Shown here: piece by piece, positions 17,920 through 26,400 of the stretch
Numbering within the stretch: position 1 is the first letter of the stretch
How the letters are laid out: each line of letters begins with the position of its first letter
Notes under the pieces: model-generated
The model's input: the letters and a program-made list of their open reading frames with translations, nothing else
The model's database searches: none
What the model was told of the DNA's origin: nothing
From: JBKPDV01 sp046728075
GTDB lineage: Bacteria; Acidobacteriota; Thermoanaerobaculia; UBA5066; Gp7-AA6
Assembly (NCBI GenBank): GCA_046728075.1
Contig: JBKPDV010000186.1
Span: 1-31,824, forward strand
DNA length: 31,824 bases
Direction of reading: 5' to 3'
Position numbers and translations under genes: made by a program

Positions 17920-18515
17920 GCGCCGCTACGGTCTCCGAAGCGGACCCTCCGGTCCACGAGCTGATCGCTCGGCGCCGCAGCCCGCGAGCGTTCGATCCCG
18001 ACCGGGACGTCTCGCGCGAGGCGATTCTCTCGCTGCTCGAGGCCGCGCGTCTCGCCCCCTCTTCCTTCAACGAGCAACCGTGGCGCTTTCTCGTCTTCGA
18101 CGGGGGGAACAGAAGCGGCCTCGAGCAGGCGCGGAGCTGTCTCGCCGAGGGAAACGCCTGGGCGCGGAGCGCACCCATGCTGCTCCTCTCGGTTGCGGTC
18201 GACCGATGGTCTCGGGACGGCACGCCCAACCGCCACGCTCAACATGACGTGGGCCTCGCCTCGGAGAACCTCGCCCTTCAGACGACGGCCCAGGGGCTGG
18301 GTGTTCACTTCATGGCGGGCTTTGACGCCGAGCGCGCCCGGACGCTCTTCGGGATCCCGAAGGGCTTTACCCCGATGGCGATGATCGCCGTGGGCTATCC
18401 GGGCGATCCGGACCAGCTGCCGCCCAAGCTCCGCGAGCGGGAGCTGGCTCCGCGCAAGCGCAAACGGATCGATGAGATCGCGTTCGCCGGGCGCTGGGAC
18501 AAGCCGTTCGCCTGA
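17916..18515 (+). CDS. Nitroreductase-family flavoprotein
   Basis: A 199-residue FMN-binding protein with LIARRRSPRAFDPDRDVSRE (FMN-phosphate Arg region), LLEAARLAPSSFNEQPWRFL, RNGTP/QHDVGLASENLALQTTA-like helix, and FTPMAMIAVGYPGDPDQLPP. The family reduces nitro compounds, quinones or free flavin with NAD(P)H. Here, behind an FMNH2-dependent monooxygenase, supplying reduced FMN is the likely job, but this is inferred from position. TTG 17916 is chosen because it overlaps the previous stop and has AGAGG about seven bases upstream; no ATG fits. It is the last gene of the attenuated operon. Confidence 0.84.
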   Translation: MSAATVSEADPPVHELIARRRSPRAFDPDRDVSREAILSLLEAARLAPSSFNEQPWRFLVFDGGNRSGLEQARSCLAEGNAWARSAPMLLLSVAVDRWSRDGTPNRHAQHDVGLASENLALQTTAQGLGVHFMAGFDAERARTLFGIPKGFTPMAMIAVGYPGDPDQLPPKLRERELAPRKRKRIDEIAFAGRWDKPFA

Positions 18516-18551
18516 GAAACTCCAGTTGTGGTTCCGGTCGGCCCTCGCTCA

Positions 18552-18579
18552 TTGCGCTCGGAATCCCGCTGTATATAGT
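18552..18579 (+). promoter_or_regulatory. Possible promoter for the 18626 gene
   Basis: TATAGT (18574-18579) matches the -10 consensus at five of six positions. TTGCGC (18552-18557), 16 bases upstream, is a weak -35. AAGGAGA then precedes the start codon. Confidence 0.4.
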
Positions 18580-18625
18580 TCGGCTGCTCAGGCGTGAGAA
18601 CCCACGTCAAAGAAGGAGAAACACG

Positions 18626-19087
18626 ATGAAGTACATTGCCCTCGCTGTCGGGATCGTTCTCGCAACAGCATCGGCCACCGCCGCCGACGTGGGAATCACC
18701 GACCTCGACAAGGCCTGGACGAAGGCCATGCTCGCCAACGACGTCGCCGCTGTCAGCGCGCTCTACGCGCCGGACGCAATCATGTACCCGCCCGACGCGA
18801 TGGAGGCGAAGGGCCGAGAAGCGATCCAGAAGGGCTATGCGGACTTTCTCGCTACGATGAAGGTCCTCGAGGCAAAGCTCACACCTGCCGGCAACGAGAC
18901 CCACGGCGACACCCAGATCGCCTGGGGCCGATGGGTACTCAAAGCGGCGCCGAAGGCGGGCGGTGATCCGGTCCTGATGGAAGGCCGCTACATGTCGGTG
19001 GCCAGGAAGGTCGGCGGCAAGTGGCTCTACGTCGCAGACCACGCCTCGTCGCCGCTTCCCCCACCTCCAGAGCCGGCAAAGAAGTAG
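18626..19087 (+). CDS. Secreted NTF2-like (SnoaL/DUF4440) protein
   Basis: A 153-residue protein: signal peptide MKYIALAVGIVLATASATAA, then one cone-shaped NTF2-like domain with the DUF4440 pattern DLDKAWTKAMLANDVAAVSA-LYAPDAIMYPP, REAIQKGYADFLATM, and WLYVADHASSPLPPPPEP at the end. Members are often annotated as 'ketosteroid isomerase-like', but no catalytic set can be asserted here. AAGGAGA sits about seven bases before the ATG. It is a single-gene unit with its own promoter and is convergent with the gene ending at 19153. Confidence 0.85.
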   Translation: MKYIALAVGIVLATASATAADVGITDLDKAWTKAMLANDVAAVSALYAPDAIMYPPDAMEAKGREAIQKGYADFLATMKVLEAKLTPAGNETHGDTQIAWGRWVLKAAPKAGGDPVLMEGRYMSVARKVGGKWLYVADHASSPLPPPPEPAKK

Positions 19088-19106
19088 TCACCCTCACAGT
19101 CGGGGT

Positions 19107-19140
19107 ACACGAAGGTCGTTCTCTCGGAACGAGGTCGTGT
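19107..19140. terminator. Bidirectional hairpin between convergent genes
   Basis: ACACGA (19107-19112) pairs with TCGTGT (19135-19140). Within it TCGTTC (19116-19121) pairs with GAACGA (19127-19132) around TCTCG. The two 6-bp stems are separated by a small internal loop (AGG/GG). It lies between two converging genes. No U-tract is evident. Confidence 0.5.
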
Positions 19141-19152
19141 GCCGGAGGGCTT

Positions 19153-19587
19153 CTACTCCTCGCAGTCGGGGCAGCCGAGGAACGGAATGGGCTCGGCGGG
19201 AGAGGGGTGGGCATCGCCGGAGATGCCGGCCCAGGCGCCTCCCTGCGCGTGCCACAGGAGGCACTCGAGTTGATAGGCGTCCGTCGGGCCGTCGGCCAGG
19301 ATCCAGCCGAACAGAACGTTCTCCGGCGCCGCGCGGGCGAGCTCGATGAGCCTCTGCCGCAAGTCCACATCGTCCCGCCCGACGCGCTCGGTCACGTGGC
19401 CGCCCGGACCGACCGTCTTGACGAAGAAGACGCCCGAGCATGCGGGGGGAACGGTGCGGGCTACGTTGCCCTCGGTCAGACGGACGGCCGGCTGGATGCG
19501 CTTGGGAGGAGGCAGGCCGGGAAAGAGGGATGGCTGCGCCGGGTCGGTGAGTGGCTGCTCGAACCGCGCTCGGCGGGCAGTCCGCAT
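19153..19587 (-). CDS. Small protein with GIY-YIG-like features and CPDC C-terminus
   Basis: A 144-residue cytoplasmic protein. Residues about 45-110 resemble a GIY-YIG-type layout: CSGVFFVKTVGP, then VTERVGRDDVDLRQRLIELA, then FGWILADGPTDAYQLECLLW-HAQGG. The order (strand, VGR-DLRQRL helix, Glu in an ECLLWH helix) follows that fold, although the GIY tripeptide is GVF here and the central YVG is RVG. The chain ends GCPDCEE, a possible half zinc site. Nuclease activity is not established. ATG 19587 is chosen by where coding character begins; GGGAG abuts it directly. It lies 55 bases after the gene at 19643, probably in one transcript. Confidence 0.55.
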   Translation of the reverse strand: MRTARRARFEQPLTDPAQPSLFPGLPPPKRIQPAVRLTEGNVARTVPPACSGVFFVKTVGPGGHVTERVGRDDVDLRQRLIELARAAPENVLFGWILADGPTDAYQLECLLWHAQGGAWAGISGDAHPSPAEPIPFLGCPDCEE

Positions 19588-19642
19588 CTCCCAATAGTGT
19601 AAACCCCGTTCCCTCGGACTCCAAGCCAGAGCCGCAAGAAAA

Positions 19643-20359
19643 TCAGCGGGAGGGGGTGGAAAGGAGGAGGAGGGGAATGCGCGGCGACCGTGAAGCGTCC
19701 CAGGCGGCTGGGTCGATCTTGACGGCGCGGGCGCGCCGCGACTTCCCACTGGCGCTCTTGCGGACGAAGCGCCGCAGAAGCACCCAGGACTGGAACTCGG
19801 TGGCTGCCCTGGGTATCTCGAACCCCTCGCCGCGAGCGCGCGCCATCGCATCCTCGATCACCGTCCGTTGCCGCGGCGCGAGCGCGCGCTCGACGGCCCA
19901 GCGCGCGTCCGGTTCGAGACAGCCGGTGTCTTTGAGGACCTGCCGGACGCGAGCGGAGAAATCGCCCCGCGCCTTTTCAGCTGACCGAGCCATGAACTGA
20001 AGCTCCAGAACCCGCTGATGGGCGAACTCGAAGTGGCGCAGGAGCGGATCGACTGACTGATCGGTTGCGGGAGCTTTTCCGCTCAAATGATCCGCCAGCG
20101 CGCGGAGATCGCGCGCGGCACGCCTGGACGAGCAGGTGCGCGCGTCCCAGGCAAGGGCTCGGATACGTTCGCGCACCCGCCAGGAATCGAGAACGGACAG
20201 CGGCAGCGCCGCGAAAACGCGCCAGAGCGGCGCTTCTTCCAGCGCTTCTCCGATGGTGCGACGCAGCTCGCGCTCGGCCTGGATTTCCGTCTCGAGAAGG
20301 CGTTGCCACGGAATCCCCAGCGCCTCGGCCACCTCGATCAGCTCGTGAGCGTCTGCCAT
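19643..20359 (-). CDS. Protein of unknown function
   Basis: A 238-residue soluble, mostly helical and Arg/Ala-rich protein (AHELIEVAEALGIPWQRLLE, PLLRHFEFAHQRVLELQFMA, GDFSARVRQVLKDTGCLEPD, RWAVERALAPRQRTVIEDAM). The C-terminus is basic. No signal peptide, membrane segment or known motif is visible. ATG 20359 has GGAG two bases upstream, and coding character starts there; the frame is open 29 codons further up. It lies 102 bases downstream of the LytTR regulator and 55 bases upstream of the GIY-YIG-like gene, all on one strand, so an operon is plausible. Confidence 0.6.
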   Translation of the reverse strand: MADAHELIEVAEALGIPWQRLLETEIQAERELRRTIGEALEEAPLWRVFAALPLSVLDSWRVRERIRALAWDARTCSSRRAARDLRALADHLSGKAPATDQSVDPLLRHFEFAHQRVLELQFMARSAEKARGDFSARVRQVLKDTGCLEPDARWAVERALAPRQRTVIEDAMARARGEGFEIPRAATEFQSWVLLRRFVRKSASGKSRRARAVKIDPAAWDASRSPRIPLLLLSTPSR

Positions 20360-20461
20360 GACTCCTCGAGAAAGGGTACGGCCCCGACCGCGGGAGGTTT
20401 CGCAGTTGGGGACGACGCGCGAAAGGAGGCGGACGAGACGCCACACCCGAGTGACCAGGGC

Positions 20462-21202
20462 TCAATCGTCCTCGCCGATCAGGTCCTTCAAGCGCGAGCG
20501 GTAACCGCGGCTCCAGACCAGCCGCGAGCCATCTCGCAGCAGAACCAGATGGGCCCCATTGACGGTAGGCTGGATCTCCCGGATGCGGTCCGCGTTGACG
20601 ATCGTCGACTTGTGGATCCGCAGGAAACGGCAACCGTCCAGGCGTCCCTCCAGATCGCTCAAAGTCTCACGGACCAAATGCGCTTGCTTTCCCGCGTGGA
20701 TCCGGGCGTAGTTGCCTTCGGCCTCGATCCAATCGACCTCCTCGGACGGCAGAAGAAACAGCCGGCCGCCCGAGCGGATGACGAGGCGGTCGGAAGAGCT
20801 CCGGATCGAGCGGATCCGCTCGTCTTTAGCCTCCGGGCACCCGAAGCGGATGCGGGAGCGAGCGCGATCCAGGGCTCGTTCGAAGCGCTCCCGATCGAAC
20901 GGTTTGACAAGGTAGTCCAGAGCGCCGATTTCGAATGCCCGGACCGCATGCTGTTCATCGGCCGCCAGGAAGACGAAGGGCGGCATCCGGTCGACTCCCA
21001 CCGCATCTACAAGGACGAAGCCATCCATTCCGGGTATCTGGGTGTCCAGGAAGACGAGGTCCGGGTGGCCGCGCTCGATTGCCTCGACGGCCTGGGGACC
21101 GTCGACGCACTCACCGGCGACCTCGGCATCGAGATGGCCGGAGATCAGATCGCGCATCCGCTGGCGTGCCGCGGGCTCGTGAGCGACGATGAGAACGCGA
21201 AT
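20462..21202 (-). CDS. LytTR-type DNA-binding response regulator, unusual start and receiver
   Basis: A two-domain regulator. The receiver keeps the phospho-acceptor strand DLVFLDTQIPGMDGF and the Lys in LVKPF. The usual Asp pair in IVDDE is replaced (IVAHE), and the conserved Thr/Ser is Ala (FLAADEQ). The LytTR domain is intact: IEAEGNYARIHAG, LVRETLSDLEGRL, CRFLRIHKSTIVNADRIREI and LIWSRGYR-like end. The only ordinary start, ATG 21157, removes the first receiver strand (KIRVLIVAHE), although that strand is plainly coded just upstream in frame. No ATG, GTG or TTG exists before the in-frame stop above it. ATT 21202 is used as the provisional start; CTG 21270 is another option. No histidine kinase is adjacent. 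Confidence 0.72.
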   Translation of the reverse strand: MRVLIVAHEPAARQRMRDLISGHLDAEVAGECVDGPQAVEAIERGHPDLVFLDTQIPGMDGFVLVDAVGVDRMPPFVFLAADEQHAVRAFEIGALDYLVKPFDRERFERALDRARSRIRFGCPEAKDERIRSIRSSSDRLVIRSGGRLFLLPSEEVDWIEAEGNYARIHAGKQAHLVRETLSDLEGRLDGCRFLRIHKSTIVNADRIREIQPTVNGAHLVLLRDGSRLVWSRGYRSRLKDLIGEDD

Positions 21203-21300
21203 CTTCCGCTCGTTCGTCGGGGCTGACGTGTCCCTTCTCCTGCGAGAGATACGAAGGAGACGTCTTCCAGTTACAGATTCGTCCTCGTGCTTTACGGACA

Positions 21301-21373
21301 GGGAGCTCCCCTCCGGCCCTTCGCCGGACCGAGAAAATGTGACCAGAGGCCGACCCGGCGGGATTACCCGCCG
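21301..21373. promoter_or_regulatory. Three inverted repeats in the divergent intergenic region
   Basis: Between the LytTR regulator and the exported protein at 21406 lie GGGAGCTCCC (21301-21310, perfect palindrome), CCGGC/GCCGG (21313-21327) and CGGCGGG-ATTA-CCCGCCG (21356-21373). They could be operators or short stem-loops. The sequence does not say which. Confidence 0.3.
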
Positions 21374-21405
21374 ATCCTTCGCCGCGGTCAGGCGTCTCCT
21401 GCAGC

Positions 21406-21951
21406 ATGAAGGCCTTCACATTCCGTCGCGGATCCTCGGTCCGCATGGCCTGGCACGCAGCCGCCTTCCTCGCCGCCTTGGGCCTCTTGCCCCGGGATGT
21501 CCATGCTGCCGAGGGTGTGCCAGAGTTCGTCGGAAGGGTGGACCCGTTTGTGAAGGCTGCCGTGACCCGCGCCTTCGCCATCGCGCTGGAACAGCTCGGC
21601 CGGACGCGTTGCCTTCAGGTTTTTTCGGAGTTCAACGACGGTGCGGGCCGGTCACTCACCGAGAACCTGGAAGCCCTGAACCTGACGGCGAGCGGTCAGT
21701 TGACCTCGATCCGCGTGGCCGACGGCGCGCACGAGAAGGCCTGTGCCGATCTGGGCGTGCTCGCCTTCACGCATCCCGGGGCGTCAACAATCTATGTCTG
21801 CGGCTATCGATTCGCGGCGCTGACTCGCATCCACCCTCGGCTGGCGGCCGCATTGATCCTGCACGAGCAGCTCCACTCGCTCGGCCTGGGCGAGAACCCT
21901 CCGGAGAGCCAGGAGATCACCGGATCGGTCCTGCGAAGCTGCGGGAATTGA
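21406..21951 (+). CDS. Exported protein with an HExxH metallopeptidase-like motif
   Basis: A 181-residue protein with a signal peptide (MAWHAAAFLAALGLLPRDVHA within the first 35 residues). Four Cys occur in the mature part (TRCLQVF, EKACADL, IYVCGYR, LRSCGN). Near the end is LILHEQLHSLGLGENPPESQ: HEQLH (153-157) is an HExxH zinc motif, and Glu163 in GLGEN could be the third ligand, as in metzincin-like or related small proteases. The rest matches no family I recognise, so peptidase activity is inferred from the motif only. ATG 21406 lacks a visible Shine-Dalgarno site; ATG 21445 (MAWHAAA) is an alternative that still gives a signal peptide. Confidence 0.68.
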   Translation: MKAFTFRRGSSVRMAWHAAAFLAALGLLPRDVHAAEGVPEFVGRVDPFVKAAVTRAFAIALEQLGRTRCLQVFSEFNDGAGRSLTENLEALNLTASGQLTSIRVADGAHEKACADLGVLAFTHPGASTIYVCGYRFAALTRIHPRLAAALILHEQLHSLGLGENPPESQEITGSVLRSCGN

Positions 21952-21969
21952 AGAAGACGAGGGCTCGAA

Positions 21970-22191
21970 TCAGGCCGAGAGGATCTCCATTCCGTGATGG
22001 TCCTCCGGGAACACGCATTCGCACCAGGCCAGTCGAATGTCGTTCTCGCCCGCAAACTCGAAGACCCGGCACTCGCACTCAAAGCAAATGCCGCCGACCC
22101 GCATCCCCGAGACGGTCCAGCGGACCTGCGCCGGAAAATCCTCGGTGACCGCCTTTTGCCCTTCGCCCTTCGCCCTTCTCCTCCTGACCAT
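21970..22191 (-). CDS. Small Cys-rich protein coupled to rtcB
   Basis: A 73-residue protein: basic start (MVRRRRAKGEG), then VRWTVSGMRVGGICFECECR, VFEFAGENDIRLAWCECVFP and EDHHGMEILSA. The five Cys (CFECEC and WCEC) plus a His pair suggest a metal site, probably zinc. ATG 22191 is two bases after the rtcB stop, and AAGGGG overlapping that stop serves as its ribosome site, so the two are co-translated. It is not archease, the usual RtcB helper, which is about twice as long and lacks this pattern. A role with RtcB in RNA repair is inferred from coupling only. Confidence 0.65.
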   Translation of the reverse strand: MVRRRRAKGEGQKAVTEDFPAQVRWTVSGMRVGGICFECECRVFEFAGENDIRLAWCECVFPEDHHGMEILSA

Positions 22192-22193
22192 CG

Positions 22194-23378
22194 TCACCCC
22201 TTCACGCAAACGACCTGCCGTAAATGTGCCACAACCTCCACCAGGTCGGAAGACTTCTCGATGATCTCGCCGATCGGCTTGTAAGCTCCGGGAATCTCGT
22301 CGAGCACCCCCGCGTCTTTCCGGCACTCGACTCCTTCCGTCTGCCGCGCCAGGTCCTCGCACGAGAATCGGCGCTTCGCTTCCCCGCGGGACATCTTCCG
22401 GCCTGCCCCGTGGGGAGCGCTCTCGAAGGAGTCGCGGTTTCCGAGCCCCCGGACGATGAAGGAGCCCGTCCCCATGGAGCCGGGGATGATCCCGAGCTCT
22501 CCCGCCCCGGCGCGGATCGCGCCCTTGCGCGTCACCAGCACCCGTTCTCCGAAATGGACCTCGTCGGCGATGTAGTTGTGGTGGCAGTTCACGGACATCG
22601 TCAAGCCCAGCTTCGAGACATCGCCGTCGAAACCGAGCGCATGAGCAACTTGCCGCAAGAGCCGGGCCATCATGATCTCGCGATTGGCGAACGCATACTC
22701 CTGGCACCAGTGGACGTCCTCGCGGTATTGGATGAAGTCGCGCGTCCCTTCCAGAAAATAGGCCAGGTTGCGGTCCGGCAGGCGATCGATCGCTTCCCGC
22801 AAAGCGCCTTTGGCGCGGTTGATGTGGATCTCCGCGACGCTCTTACCAATGTTGCGGGAGCCGGAGTGGAGCAGCAGCCAGATCCGGCCGTCGTCCTCGT
22901 CGATGCAGACCTCGATGAAGTGATTGCCGCCGCCGAGCGAACCGAGCTGGTGCACGGCTTTGCTCATCAGAGAATCCGAGGCCGCATACGGGCGGCCCCG
23001 ATCGCGCGCCCACGCCACCCCCTCGGCGAACGGCTCCTTCTTCTGCTGGAATCCCACGGGGATCTCCCGCTCGATCGACTGGCGGAGCTTCTTCAAAGTA
23101 TCCGTCCCGAGGCGTTCCGACGGGATCGCGGTCTTGCGCGCCATCATCCCGCAGCCGATGTCCACGCCGACAGCCGCCGGACAGACGGCCCCCTTCATCG
23201 CGACGACGCTTCCGACGGTCGCTCCGATGCCCAGGTGGACGTCGGGCATCGCGGCCACATGATGGAACACGAAGGGCAACGACGCAGTGTTCTTCAGCTG
23301 CTCGGCCGCCTGCGGCTCGATCGAGTCCGTCCAGACTTTGACCGGGACCCGGGCGTTGATGACTGTCTCGACGGGCAT
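22194..23378 (-). CDS. rtcB: RtcB-type RNA ligase
   Basis: A 394-residue RNA-splicing ligase homologue that joins 3'-phosphate (or 2',3'-cyclic phosphate) and 5'-OH RNA ends with GTP and Mn2+. Active-site landmarks are present: MPDVHLGIGATVGSV, VGVDIGCGMM (Asp73, Cys76), GSLGGGNHFIEV, LLLHSGSRNIG, VNCHHNYI and APHGAGRKMSR, whose His323 is the guanylylated residue. It belongs to the shorter bacterial group. ATG 23378 (MPVETV) is chosen because homology begins there; TTG 23417 would add 13 residues coded by a palindrome. A small Cys-rich gene follows two bases after the stop. Confidence 0.9.
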   Translation of the reverse strand: MPVETVINARVPVKVWTDSIEPQAAEQLKNTASLPFVFHHVAAMPDVHLGIGATVGSVVAMKGAVCPAAVGVDIGCGMMARKTAIPSERLGTDTLKKLRQSIEREIPVGFQQKKEPFAEGVAWARDRGRPYAASDSLMSKAVHQLGSLGGGNHFIEVCIDEDDGRIWLLLHSGSRNIGKSVAEIHINRAKGALREAIDRLPDRNLAYFLEGTRDFIQYREDVHWCQEYAFANREIMMARLLRQVAHALGFDGDVSKLGLTMSVNCHHNYIADEVHFGERVLVTRKGAIRAGAGELGIIPGSMGTGSFIVRGLGNRDSFESAPHGAGRKMSRGEAKRRFSCEDLARQTEGVECRKDAGVLDEIPGAYKPIGEIIEKSSDLVEVVAHLRQVVCVKG

Positions 23379-23379
23379 A

Positions 23380-23415
23380 GGCTGCTGGCTTTCAGCTGTC
23401 AGCTGACCAGCAGCC
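23380..23415. repeat. 36-bp two-part palindrome directly upstream of rtcB
   Basis: GGCTGCTGG (23380-23388) pairs with CCAGCAGCC (23407-23415). Inside, TCAGCTG (23392-23398) pairs with CAGCTGA (23400-23406) around one T. The only defect is a CTT bulge. In the rtcB mRNA it would form a 16-bp hairpin ending one base before the start codon, able to hide the ribosome site. It may also be a copy of a dispersed REP-like palindrome. Confidence 0.7.
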
Positions 23416-23481
23416 AATAATCCTACAGTTCCCGCGCAGTGGACTGCGGCCGCATCTCTTAAGCCATGGGCTGCTTCGGGC

Positions 23482-26400
23482 TTATCCGGCGGCCTCGACG
23501 AGGGTGGGGGCCTCGGGTTGCGATTCCGAGGCCTTCCCTTCCGCGGCGTGCTTCTTCGCGACGAGGACGTAGATCGACGGGACGACGAACAGCGTGAAGC
23601 ACGTGCCGATGATCATGCCGGTCACGAGCATGATGCCGATCGAGTTACGGGCGCCGGCCCCGGGACCGCGAGCGAAGACGAGAGGCAAGTGGCCCATGAC
23701 CGTGGCGGCGGTCGTCATGAGGACGGGCCTCAGCCGGGTGCCGGCGGCTTCGATCACGGCGTGTACCTTGTCCACGCCGCGTTCCTGGACGTGGTTCGCG
23801 AACTCGACGATCAGGATCCCATTCTTCGCGATCAGGCCGACGAGCGTGATCAGTCCGACCTGGCTGTAGATGTTGAGCGTCGTGAAGCCGAGAAACGAGA
23901 AGAACAGGGAGCCCGCGAGAGCGAGCGGGACCGATCCCGCCAGAATGATGAAGGGATCCCGGAAGCTCTCGAACTGAGCGGCCAGGACGAGGTAGATCAG
24001 AATCCCCGACAGCAGGAACGTGCCGAGGAACTTCCCTCCCTCGGTGCGCACCTGGCGAGACTCTCCGGCGTAGTCGATCGAGAATCCCTGCGGGAGGATT
24101 TTCTTGGCTTCGCCCTCCAAGTAGTTCAAAGCCGTCACGAGCGAGACGCCCTGCGGAATGACTCCCTGGACGCGAACGGCATTCAGCTGCTGGAAGCGCT
24201 TGAGATCTCGCGGCTCGGTCGTCGTCTTCAGCGTCGCGAACGTCGAGAGGGGCACGAGCTTGTTGTTGGAGCCCTTGACGTAGATCTGCGAGAGCTGGTC
24301 GGGCGTCAGCCGCTCCGCACGCTTGAGCTGGGGAATGACCTTGTAGCTGCGCCCCTCGACGCTGAACCGGTTGACGTAGTTGCCGCCGAGAAGAACCGAG
24401 AGGTCTTTGCCGGCCTGCGAGAGATCCACGCCCTGCGAGCGCAGCTTGTCGCGGTCGAAGACGACCTCGGCCTGCGGCTGGTCGAACTTCAGGTCGGAGT
24501 CGGCGTAGATGAACATGCCGCTGGCGAATGCCTTTCCGACGAGCTGGTTCGCGAATTCCGCCAACTGCTTCGGGTCGGCCGTGGAGGAAATGACGAAGTC
24601 CACCGGAAAGCTGCCTCCGCCCGGGAGCGCGGGCGGAACGAGCGGGATGACCCGTATTCCGGGAATCTTGGAGACGCCTTGCGCGACCTGCATCTGGAGC
24701 TGTTGGGTGCTTCTCTTGCGCTCATCCCAGGGCTTCGTCACCATGCCGGAAAAGCCGCCGCTCGGGAACGTGATCTGAAACGTGGCGTCGGTCTCTGGAA
24801 ACGACTGGAAGACGTCGTTAACCTCTTTGGTGAAGAGCTTCGTCTGGTCCAGCGTGGAGTTCGGGGCGGCCTGGACGACGCCGAACACGATGCTCTGGTC
24901 TTCTGTCGGCGCGAGCTCCTTCTGCGAGAACATGTAGAACGGAAAGATCAGCGCCGTCACGATTCCCCAGAGGACGAACACCACCGCCCGATAGTTGAGC
25001 GTTCCGGCCAGGAGTTTCGTGTATCGGTTGCGGACCCGGTCGAACTGGCGGTTCACCAGGCCCGCAAAGCCCTTATCGGTGTCGCCGGCGCGCAGCAACC
25101 TCGAGCCCATCATCGGCGAGAGGGTCAGTGCAACGACGCCCGAGATGATGACCGCGCCGGCGAGAGTGAAGGCGAACTCGCGGAAGAGAGCGCCCGTCAG
25201 GCCGCCCTGGAGGCCGACCGGCGCGTAGACCGCGGCGAGCGTGATCGTCATCGCGATGATCGGACCGCGCAGCTCGCGCGCCGCCGCGATCGCTGCGTCG
25301 AACGGTTTCTGTCCCAGTTGGAGGTGCCGCTCCACGTTTTCGACCATGACGATTGCGTCGTCGACTACCAGACCGACGGAGAGCACGATCGCCAGAAGGG
25401 TCAGCAGGTTGATCGTGAACCCGGCGATCAACATCAGGAAGACGGCGCCGATCAGCGAGATCGGGATGGCGACGATCGGGATGAGCACGGACCGGAAGGA
25501 GCCGAGGAAGAGAAAGATGACAATGATGACGATGATCAGCGTCTCGGTCAGCGTCTTCAAAACCTCGCTGATGGCCTTGTCGATGTAGCGCGTCGAGTCG
25601 TAGGGGACTCCCGCCGTCATCCCGGCGGGCAGCTGAGCCTCGACCTGCTTCATGTCCTCGCGCACGCGCTTGACGACGTCCAACGAGTTTGCCGTCGGCA
25701 GGACCCAGATGCCCATGAAAGTCGCGGCCTGGCCGTTGAAGCGGACCTCCTGGTCGTAGTCCTCGGCACCGAGCACGACGTCGGCAATGTCGCTCAACCG
25801 GACCACGACTCCCTTGTCCTGCTTGACCACGAGCTGACGAAACTCCTCCGCCGTCTGGAGGTTCGTGTTCGCCACGAGATTGACCGAGACCATGGAGCCC
25901 TTCGTGGTCCCGAGCGCCGACAGGTAGTTGTTGTTCCCCAGCGCATCGCGCACCTCTGACGGGGCGATTCCGAGCGCCGCCATCTTCTCGGGCTTCAACC
26001 AGATCCGCATCGCGAACACACGCGCACCCAGGATGTCGGCCCGCTGCACACCGGACACGGCGGAGAGCTTCGGCTGGACGACGCGCGTCAGATAATCGGT
26101 GATCTGGTTCTGATCCAGCTCTTTGGAGGAGAACCCGAGATACATCGCCGCGAACTGCTGGTCCGCGGTCTGAAGGTCGATCACGGGGACCTGCGCCTCC
26201 GGCGGCAGGTCGTTTCGGACCTGGGCGACCTTGGCCTGGATCTGAGTCAGGGCGGCATTGGTGTCGTAGTTCAACTTTAGGTGGACCGTGATCGTGGACA
26301 GGCCCTGAGCGCTGGAGGACTCCATGTAGTCGATGCCGTCGGCGCTGGCGATGACGCGCTCGAGCGGAGTCGTCAGGAAACCCCGGACGAGGTCGGCGTT

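Noticed and set aside
21970..22191. Archease homologue next to rtcB
   Set aside because: The protein is only 73 residues long, Cys-rich, and lacks the archease pattern.
23435..23448. CGCAGT-GG-ACTGCG hairpin after rtcB leader, as an rtcB/efflux terminator
   Set aside because: It lies upstream of rtcB, the loop is too tight, and there is no U-tract; it is probably incidental.
23518..25959. 813-codon plus-strand open frame opposite the RND permease
   Set aside because: It mirrors the permease gene; its highly charged sequence has no domain.
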